Position numbers and translations under genes: made by a program. The notes under the pieces are model-generated. The model did no database searches, was not told where the DNA came from, and saw only the letters and a list, made by a program, of their open reading frames with translations. A stretch of DNA of 64,000 nt, taken from NCBI GenBank assembly GCA_033439765.1, contig JAULSN010000001.1:6882001-6946000 (forward strand), written 5' to 3'. Shown in pieces: positions 56,085 through 64,000 of the stretch. The stretch is from Lasiosphaeria ovina. Lineage: Eukaryota > Ascomycota > Sordariomycetes > Sordariales > Lasiosphaeriaceae. The stretch's first letter is position 1, and each line of letters starts with the position of its first letter.

Positions 56085-57190
56085 GACCGGATTCATCTGG
56101 TTGAGGTGTATCGAGTCGTCTTGTCTTTGGTTTCGTCTACCTCTTCAACAGTTGTAGACTTGACAAGTCCGGGTCATGCGACACCATCATGTATCTGGGC
56201 AGAGCACTGGTTTCAACAACCGGGCTCAAGTCGAGTTGATCTACAGACCTATTGTTACCTATTACCGTACTTTGAACACGTGGGAGGTCATCTGTCGTTA
56301 TATGATCGTGCTGACGACCGTCGCTACAATGCCGGCCTGCACGCAGGCTATCACACGCGTGATTCGTTTCCGTACCACATCTGAACCACTGTATCACTTC
56401 ATGTATTGAGCTTTTGCTTAGGATCGGGAAATGGCCATCATTCCCATTCCACCCCCAAAACCTCCCCAAAATCTATTGCATGTCTATGCCTTATGCCTGA
56501 CCAGACTACGCCAGACCTTCTTACAATAGCCAACACCGCCTCATTTGTCTCGAGCGGCACGACTCGACGAATTCACTGCGACGAGGGCGACACTATCGGC
56601 ACGACAAATTTCCAAAAAGTGCGACCACACCGCCTTCGCAACTCCGTGCCAGTCCCGCGCTCCCGGCACCCGACCTTGATCTCGCGGTTGCCTCGATTAC
56701 CTCAGAATTATCCGTGCTGGGCCCGGTGCTTCGAGAGTCACTTCAGAGACCGCAACCTCGCCACGCTGGACCTCCCTTGAGCCCCAAGCTGTGGTAGGTA
56801 GAGACGCTCATCGACTCTGAGGTCGACGATGGCTGGCGACGCCACGTCGTCCAGAACCCACCTCGCCCAGTATCGGTTAGTTCTTGGATAAGCACCTCTA
56901 GGAACAAAGCGTTCAGCAAAGCGTCGGGTTCAGGAATGTAGTCTGAGGCCTTTCTAGTCTATCCTGACCCCTTGGGACCACTTGGGGGGATTCTTGGCCG
57001 TCTCGAAGTGGTCGCAGTCATCTCGTAGTGTTATTGTTGCTACTAATACCAATCTTTGTATCTTTTGCTTGCTCAGCCGTTGCAGCCGTTCATTTGTCTT
57101 AACTGATTGCCATCAAATATCTGGGCAGGAACAACCTGGCGCAGCACGCCCCGGACGGGTCGTTCCTGCCTATCCTGGTTCTGGCAACGT
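56085..57190 (+). other. Intergenic with a possible protein relic
   Basis: At about 56630-56770 one plus frame reads DLDLAVASITSELSVLGPVL and RESLQ. Its helix resembles N-terminal regions of fungal STAND/NLR proteins. The frame stops at 56797. Being one short segment, it is only suggestive. Nothing else was recognised. Confidence 0.25.
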
Positions 57191-57198
57191 GATCGAGA

Positions 57199-57330
57199 CT
57201 AGGGATGCAAATTACCCATGGGTTTGGGGTACCCGCGCAAATGGGTAACCCATGGGTGGCTACAAAAGAAACCAAGTACCTGCGGGTTTTCCCATGGGGC
57301 CGTGGGACCCATGGGTTTTGCAGATCCTGT
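57199..57330. repeat. Cluster of ACCCATGGGT palindromes
   Basis: The palindrome ACCCATGGGT or its core CCCATGGG occurs four times: 57214-57223, 57248-57257, 57291-57298 and 57308-57317. GGTACCCGCG words lie between them. The opening TAGGGATGCAAATTACCC resembles the YAGGG terminus followed by a C/G-rich palindrome seen in hAT transposon ends. No matching opposite end was found. Confidence 0.5.
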
Positions 57331-57341
57331 GATAATCACTG

Positions 57342-58454
57342 TGATAATTTTATGAGCGAGTCTCCTGCAACTGTTAAAACGTCCCTTCACACTGTAATCC
57401 ACCACACATTACCCTAACCCTGCCTGCGTGCCCGCCCGCCAGTACATCCAAGATTCTGCCGCGCAGCAATTTACCACTTTTTACCACAACCACATATTGT
57501 CGGCACCGCATTCAATCGATGCATCGGTATGGCTTCATTTTTTCATCGTTTGCAACGTCGGGCAGTGCTAACTAGCGATAGAAATGGCTGCCCTTGAGAT
57601 TTGAGCGACCTCAGCGACCCCGGTGATGCGACCGATGGAAATGCGCCCCATGCGTATCTCTCTACCCGGGAGCGAAAGACAAGATTCCCGTCTACAAGCG
57701 GGGGTCAAACCCCGACAGTACCGGCACTCCGGTAAGCAGAGCCGCGGAAACTGCAAGGCTCGAGAAGATTGCACAGCAAACCTCAGGCAACGCGCAGCAA
57801 CCTGCAGCTGCTGCGCAGCAACTAAACTACGAGTCGCAGTCGACAACGGCAACCGATGGAGGCCGCGTAGAAACCAAGCTACGAGTTGCCGGCTGGCAGG
57901 GCAACAAGCAGTTCTCAATACCAAGGCACGCAGCGTGTTAGCCGGGGCGGCACAACATCACGAGCTTCACGTGGCCCTGTAGCCTCTGTAGTAGCTGAAG
58001 GTCGTATTGTAAGGCCTACACGAAGTGGAAGGGTCCCGCAACTGACTGCCCGGGCATTGGAAGGCATGGATCAGTGAGGCTGTTAGTTGCATGCAGCTGT
58101 GAGTGGTGTAAGCAGGCTTGCAGTTTTTTAGTGCATTTTTGGCCCTGTTACGTAACGAATTCAACGAAGTCAGCTTCGCTTTTTATTGTAGATTTGAACG
58201 ATTTGAGCTAATCCACGGCCATGAGCTAGAATTACCGTATTCGGAAGTGTGTTGACGTTGGCGACGGCGGCGAGGTGCAATTGCGATACAACTGCGTTGC
58301 CATCGCTTGGAGCGGGGCAGCCAGCGAATGTGTTAAATTTGGCTGTAAAATGTGGTATTTTTCTGGGCGGTGAGCTGTAAAGCCTTGGCACCTACGTACC
58401 TACAGTGTGAAGGGACGTTTTAATAGTTGCAGGAGACTCGCTCTTACTTTATCA
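57342..58454. mobile_element. 1.1-kb DNA element with ~54-base terminal inverted repeats
   Basis: The left end 57342-57396 and right end 58401-58454 are near-perfect inverted repeats. Both read GAGCGAGTCTCCTGCAACT then TTAAAACGTCCCTTCACACT from the outside inward. The outer tips are TGATAA. The interior has no transposase. One frame, 57886-58077, ends in GRIVRPTRSGRVPQLTARAL, which looks protein-like but is unassigned. A Q-rich stretch lies near 57780. A MITE-like non-autonomous element is the best reading. No target duplication was recognised. A partial copy is at 29616-29850. Confidence 0.8.
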
Positions 58455-60186
58455 GCGCCATGTACCACGGGACCTACTGTCGACCGTCGTCGAGCGTGGC
58501 GCTGATATAAACGCCGAAGATGTCTATTCCGTCAGACCTTTGCAGATTGTGGTTAGAAATGGGGAGTTCGAGGACCTGAAGATCATTCTCCAGTCTGGTG
58601 TCTCAGAAATCGACGATCCCAATTCCATGGGTGACACAGCGGTCTTTCAAGCAGCACACAGCGGCCATGCCGACTGCCTGCGACTGCTTCTCGAGTCTGG
58701 GGCCAATCCCAATCACACCAACAGATTCGGCCGGACAGCACTTCACATCGCGGCAGGGCAAGGTTACAAAGACTGCGTCGAAGCTCTTATCGAGCTCGAA
58801 GAGGATCCTAAACGGAATATTGACATAAACTTGGCGGACAATTTCGATCGCACTCCGTTCTTCTTTGCCTGTCTTGCTGGAGACGAGACTCCCGCCATAG
58901 CAATACTCGAGGCGCTTGTTAGGCGCAAGATACCACTGGCTGAAATCAACAAGCGCTCGCGCAGCGGCCGGACTCCCTTGCGTATGGCTGCAACCCGCGG
59001 CTTCGACAACATTGTTTCCCGGCTCGTCGGGATAGCCGCGGAGCAGAATGATCCTGCCGGGCTGGCAATCAATCTTCGCGACTCCAAAAAGGGCATGGCT
59101 GCCATCCACCGCGCCGCCTTGCGAGGCCGTGCTGATTGCGTGCGGCTTCTTCTTACCTCTGAACCTAAACCTAACCTAGGCCTCCGGGACAAACTGTTCC
59201 GGACGCCTCTGGTCCTCGCATACGAGCAATAGATACATCCTTCGGACCAGCCGTCGTATGAAAAGACAGTAGCGCTGCTCGTCGATGCGGACCCGGTCGC
59301 TGCCGCCCAGGACGCCGATCTAGTTGCTCTCTGTGCCCTGCACGGAAAGACAAAGCTGGTCAAGCTGCTCTGGCGCCATGGCGCAGATATGAACCGCTGT
59401 GACAAGTACGGCTGGACACCGCTCCAGCTGGCGCGCAAGGCATTTCTAAAGCAGCAGCCGGTATGGTGGGGATCGCTGCCCGCCCAGTGGGCCACCTCCA
59501 TCCCCGGGACCGACGCCAACGGCGCCCGCAGCATCCTTCCCGCTACACAACTCGACAGCCCCTAGGCGGTGCTCCACGACGGCTTGAGCATGGCTTGTCT
59601 TGCAGCTGACAAGCCGCTGCCCGCGGGCCTCGAGCCCTTCTACTTTGAGGTAACGCTGCTCAAAGATGTCCCGTCGACGGTGGCGAACGGCGTCACAATC
59701 AAACCCGACTACACCTTCACGGGCATCGGCTTCTGCACGCACGGCGGCGCGGCCATCGACTTCCCCGGGTGGGAGCACACGAGCGCCAAGTCGTGGGCAT
59801 ACCACGGCGACGACGGCGGATTCTACAGCTCCGCGCTGGGCGGGCTCCAGTTCAGCGACCCCAAGTACCGCTACTCGCCCGGCGACACGGTCGGCTGCGG
59901 CGTCGACCTCGCGGCGTACCGCATCTGGTTCACGCGCAACGGCGAGATGGTCAACAGCTTTGAGGGGGACGGCGTGGACGGGCGGCTGTTCCCTGTCCCG
60001 GGGCTGTACCATGCCGTCTATGCGGAGACGAACTTTGGTGCGAGGCCGTTCTTGTGGAGGGGCGAGGAGGGGGATGGGGAGCAAGATGATGACGATGATA
60101 ATGGGGGCGATGATGAGAAATGGGAAGAGGCGGCTGAGAGTGATGGAAACGAGGAGGAGCGGAAAGCCAAAGAAGGAACAGAATGA
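58453..60186 (+). pseudogene. Ankyrin-SPRY protein, 5'-truncated pseudogene
   Basis: One frame runs from the edge of the TIR element to TGA 60184-60186. It encodes ankyrin repeats (LLSTVVERGADINAEDVYSV, DTAVFQAAHSGHADCLRLLL, GRTALHIAAGQGYKDCVEAL, GMAAIHRAALRGRADCVRLL, then KLVKLLWRHGADMN) and a SPRY domain (FYFEVTLLKDVPS, FTGIGFCTHGGAAIDFPGWE, HGDDGGFYSS, DTVGCGVDLAAYRIWFTRNG). The tail is acidic. Two in-frame TAGs (59230-59232 and 59563-59565) break it; both could come from CAG. Its 5' part is missing: the reading frame begins where the element ends. Ankyrin plus SPRY is typical of the recognition end of some fungal NLRs, so the lost part may have been a NACHT domain. Confidence 0.8.
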
Positions 60187-60843
60187 ATTGGAAGTAGTTG
60201 CGCAGGTGCAGCGAGGGGACATTATAGCGATCTAAAGAGTTGAGTCACGTGAGTTGGCTATCTTGGATATATACCTACCTAGTTAGTTCGAGAGAAAGAC
60301 CGATGGATAATGCCACATTATTGGGTTCTATGCTAGCGCCATTATTTCGCCTTTGTTTATGAGGTTGCCACGCACCCCTTTTTAATGTTCTTTGTTTGGT
60401 TGCCCACTTTGCATGAGGAGGGTGTTGCCATGGCAATTGATGAAAATGGGTGTATTAAAAATTGCCCCTATTGAATGGCTGCTGTGGCGGTGGTGGGAAT
60501 ATTAAGGAAAGAAAGGAGAAAGAAGCTTTCTGATCCTTCCTTTTAGTAATTTTTTGGACGGTGATCAGCAAAGCGAGCGGGTCTGGGACAACCGCATGAC
60601 GTACTGTACTAGTTAGCCTTGTAATTATGCCTAGCCCCTATTCAGCCAATCGGCCTTGCCACGCCAAGGTAGTACTGTTACATTTCGGGAGCACCGCCCG
60701 GCGATCGCCAAATCCTTCGACGTCCCCTCACTGCACCTCTGTTCAACCTCTCTTTCCAAAAACATACCGCCGGAAATTTGCCCTCTTCACCGTCAGCTGA
60801 GGTGCTTGTGCCAGCTTGGTGGCTATTGGAGACGGCGAGGACA
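60187..60843. other. Intergenic, promoter of the Zn2Cys6 gene
   Basis: AT-rich 3' flank of the ankyrin-SPRY pseudogene, then the upstream region of the regulator gene. No gene was seen. Confidence 0.45.
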
Positions 60844-62318
60844 ATGCAGCAGAGAAAATCTCACACGAAATCGCGGCGAGGATGCCGGAACTGCAAGCGA
60901 CGCCACACAAAAGTAGGGCTCGATGTCTGAACCACAATTTGCATCTTCAAGCATGGCTGACTGACTGACTCTCGACTTGCCAGTGCGACGAGCAAGGACC
61001 GCCTTGTGCGGGCTGCGTCCTCCGCAACGAAGCCAGCACGTGCATATTGCTTGGTGGCCCAGCAAAGCCAAACAAGCCCGCCTTGCCAACACCCAAACCC
61101 GCGTCAGCCCTGCCGTCTCACGTACGCGGTAGGGGTAGGCTGCTCGCCCCGGCGACAATAACGCCGGCGCCGAGCGTGCCGTCGCCGTGTTCGTTCTCGT
61201 CAACGGCCCCGTCCGGCCGCCTGCTCGAGCTGGAGCTGATGCACCGGTGGGCGACGCGGTCGTGGGCCAGCTTCAGCTGCATCCCGCAGTGCGAGGCGTA
61301 CCTGGTGCAGCGGCTGCCGCGCTGCGCGCTGCGCCACAGCTACCTCATGAACGCCATCCTGTCCGCCGCCGCCATGGATCTGGCGCTGGCGACCCGGGGG
61401 ACGACTTCCACTGACAGCCTGCACACCCACGGCTACTACCTCCGCTGGGCGCTCGAGTACAGCACGCGTGCCAGCGCCGAGTTCCGCACCCAGGTCGCCG
61501 CCGTCAGCCCCGACAACATCGACCTGCTGTTCTACTTCTCGTCCGTCGCCGCCGTGGTGCACTTTGCCACCCCGGCCGCAGACACGGACACGGACACGGA
61601 CATCATCGGCCGCGTCAGCACGCTGTGCGACATGCTGCTGGCGTCGGCGCACATTGCCTACGCCAACATGGCGTGGCTGCTGGCGACGCCGAGCCCGGTC
61701 GCCGCGCTCGTCAGCGAGTACGCCGTCGACCTCGGGCTGATGCGCGTGCTGGACGGCACCGCCACGCAGGCAGCTGTCAACCTGCTGTCGGATGTCAGTC
61801 GGCAGGTGCGCGTCGCCACCGCCGACCCTTCATCTTCTACTCCCGGTTCCAGTGGAGAAAGCGACGACAGCGACGCGTCGGCAGTAGCCACGCTGCCGCC
61901 GCTCGCCTGCGAGGTCATGGCGTACCAGCTCGCGATCGGGCAGACCAAGTACTGCTTCGCGGAGGAGCGGCTGGGGCGCGTGCAGGGGTACTTTGTGTCG
62001 CTGTTCGGGGTGGCGGGGCCCGAGTTCGCGGCGGCGATCCGCGTGCGCGAGCCCATGGCGCTGTTCGTGCTGCTGTACTGGGGCGTGCTGCTCGACACGG
62101 CGGCGCGGGACCCACGCATGTGGGTCGTGGCGGACTCGGGGCGGGAGCTCGTGGCTGCTGTGTCGGAGGCGCTGCTGGTCGAGGGGAGTGGCATTGGTCA
62201 CATTGCCGAGGTGCGTCAGGGCATTGCGTGGACGCGCCACCGCGTCGCGCTGCCGCCATTGCTCGGCTGCGAGATGCCCCCGGAGCTGATGGCCGGGCTG
62301 GTGCTGGGGGAGGACTGA
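60844..62318 (+). CDS. Zn2Cys6 transcription factor, 467 residues
   Basis: Exon 1 (60844-60912) and exon 2 (60984-62318) join to complete the zinc cluster. The six cysteines are C14, C17, C24, C31, C34 and C43 in RRGCRNCKRRHTKCDEQGPP...CAGCVLRN, and the intron falls just before C24. After a Pro/Ser linker, LLELELMHRWATRSWASFSC and HSYLMNAILSAAAMDLALAT match the fungal regulator domain of the UPC2-like group, and FVLLYWGVLLDTA fits its later helices. It is a nuclear DNA-binding regulator that would recognise CGG-type half sites. The target is unknown. It is convergent with an S33 peptidase gene. The gene is intact. Confidence 0.92.
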
Positions 62319-62491
62319 GTACCGTGGTTGGGACTGGGATGATGAGTCTTATTGTCTATTTAGTATAGAGTAGAGACAAAACCTATCATTAGACAACCGA
62401 TAGACCTGCAAGTAAAAACTTCTATATTTGCGAGATGTGACATCATGAGGACAATTCAGATGAAGCCGAAGACGTTCTGTAAGCCCCCCAA
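62319..62491. other. Convergent intergenic spacer
   Basis: A short AT-rich spacer between the 3' ends of two convergent genes. It probably holds both polyadenylation regions. Confidence 0.5.
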
Positions 62492-64000
62492 TCAAAGCAG
62501 CCGCCGGGGGTATACCACCCTCTCTTTTAACGACGTCGCGTTCTTAGAGCCTGTGGCCTCCGCAATGGCGTCGGACCACTCGTAGTTGTCGAAAGGCTGA
62601 GCCGTCTCACAAACTGTACCTGGCGAGGGAAGAGTCCCGTTCGTCCAGTAGGCCACGAGCGCCCTGAAGCCGCATACGGAGGGCGCGCTAATGGTAGCGT
62701 GCTGTAGTATCAACTTGTCAGTCGCGGAAGGTGCAGGAAGAGGGCAGAGAAGGACCTACGCCAGTGCCATTCACCTCCAGGAACCCGCTTCCCTCGAAGC
62801 CCGCGCTGACGTTGAGGGCCGACCTGAGCGGCGTGTGTGCGTCGCGACTGTTGCTGGCAACCAGGATCGGGTTCTTCGTCTTGACGCGGAAGTCGCCCGT
62901 ATACGGGCTGCTGGCGTGCCACGGCCACTGCGCGCAGTGCGTCGTGATATACGCCACCAAACCTCCCACGAGTCTACTTATGTTGTTGAGCTTGGTGAAA
63001 ACGGGCGCAGCCTTGTCGAACGAGTCGATACGCGGGACTCGGTCGCTGCAGTGGATGCCCCACAGACTCTGCGTAGAATCAATACTGTGAACACCCAGGG
63101 CGTTCGCCGCCTCCTCGGCAGCATATAGAACCCCGAGCAGCTGGCGCTTTGTCGCGTCGGATCCGTAGACCAAGACGGCCAGGATCTGGGACAGGGTTGG
63201 CCATCCGTGCGTGTCCTTTAGCTCCTGGAGAATGAAGCTCTTAATCCCGTTCTCGTCGGCCAGATAAGCCCCCGTGGGGATGGGAGCTGCGCGGATCACG
63301 TCAAGGAAGCTATATGTGTCTTGCTCCAACTCCGCCGCCGTTTTGTTTTGCGCAGCAAGAGCGCACTTTCCAGGGCCAGCTTCGATACAGCTCGTGAAGA
63401 AGTAGCTAAGCACCTTGTCCGAGTCGGTCCATTCCTCGAAATCGCTGTAGGACATCAGTAGTTGGTTTCTGGTTGCGACTTTTACTGGAGATTCAAGAAA
63501 CTAGGTACTTACGCATCGGCGTGGTAATAGTCGTGGGGGTTCTGAACGCCGTCGATGACCAGCTTGTCAACTCTTTCCGGAAACATGGCTGCGACGGTTG
63601 CGCCCAGGGTCGTTCCGTAGGAAAAGCCTGGTAGAAAAAGGGTCAGTGTGCCAGTCTCCAGGCTTGCAAGCTCCCTGCTTACCCCAATACCGCAGCATTC
63701 CGTCCTCGCCGAGGGCGTCGACAAGGCTGACCATGTCCCTGGCAACAGAAGCAGTGCCGATGAACTCGCCTATGTCGTTGCCATTTCCGTGCAGTTTGCA
63801 GATGTTTGCATCGACCTCGCCACGCGCCCATAGCCGTCCGAGTGCCGTGTCCGAGGCGGTCCCAGACTCCATTCCGTCGAGTATCTGTCCAATGGTGAAC
63901 GCGTCTTCGGTGCAGATGAACGGAATTGTCGTGCCGGTCCCGCTAGATTGATTGACGTGGTCAGATTCCGCCGTGACTCAAAGGCATATGGGCTGCAGCT
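62492..64000 (-). CDS. S33 / TAP-like alpha/beta-hydrolase (partial, 5' end beyond window)
   Basis: Minus-strand exons 63942-63683, 63627-63513, 63444-62760 and 62701-62492 join in phase through introns of 55, 68 and 58 bases. Another intron runs from 63943 towards the window edge. The nucleophile elbow is GFSYGTTLG (Ser), the acid is in NSRDAHTPL (Asp), and the base in NGTGHATISAPSVC (His). The Asp and His segments match the TAP-like C-terminal domain of tripeptidyl aminopeptidase-type S33 enzymes, which release short peptides from N-termini and are often secreted. The signal peptide, if any, lies outside this window. No lesion is seen. Confidence 0.85.

Noticed and set aside
59446..60222. 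258-codon minus-strand ORF over the SPRY region
   Set aside because: Antisense shadow of the GC-rich SPRY coding sequence, with no recognisable features.

Overview
This is nuclear DNA of a filamentous ascomycete, most likely a Sordariomycete close to the Sordariales/Chaetomiaceae. Genes carry short introns (about 55-105 bp) with GT..AG ends, and the proteins are typically fungal: a GH10 xylanase, a HET-domain protein, a DUF6594 protein, a Clr5-domain regulator, a Zn2Cys6 regulator and mitochondrial GUF1. Exon joins were made by eye and each was checked for a consistent reading phase. No tRNA, rRNA or CRISPR array was found.

Layout. 1-14.2 kb is a gene-poor belt with only one convincing intact gene (10910-12043, unknown function) among fragments of other genes: the N-terminal part of a PKA regulatory subunit, a copia-like gag relic, and an Sm-F exon pair abutting an F-box/ankyrin fragment. 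14.8-20.1 kb holds three intact metabolic genes: a GT25 glycosyltransferase, an EBP-type sterol isomerase and an NmrA/isoflavone-reductase-like protein. 21.1-32.5 kb is a cluster of genes of the kinds used in fungal non-self recognition and cell-death signalling: a kinase-WD40 gene, a Fic AMP-transferase, a TPR-CHAT protease-like gene and a HET-domain gene. Only the HET gene and one small ORF are intact. 36.8-46.8 kb is a conserved block with an MIT-domain protein, GUF1 and the secreted xylanase. 47.5-51.4 kb holds an NLR-like N-terminal fragment, a tandem repeat and a decayed Clr5-type regulator. 51.7-56.1 kb has a DUF6594 membrane protein and a small coiled-coil protein. 57.2-60.2 kb shows a TIR element joined directly to a 5'-truncated ankyrin-SPRY pseudogene. 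The right end has a Zn2Cys6 regulator and a partial S33 peptidase.

Theme. The immune-type genes are broken by a few nonsense codons, mostly TAG or TAA where CAG, CAA or TGG would be expected. This is what mild repeat-induced point mutation (C to T, mainly at CpA) would leave. The core metabolic genes lack such lesions. The most interesting separate signals are a 67-codon in-frame acidic extension after the EBP stop codon, which would hide a KKXX ER-retrieval motif; a palindromic pair of CreA-type sites upstream of the xylanase; and two copies of one TIR element, one of which ends exactly where the ankyrin-SPRY frame begins.
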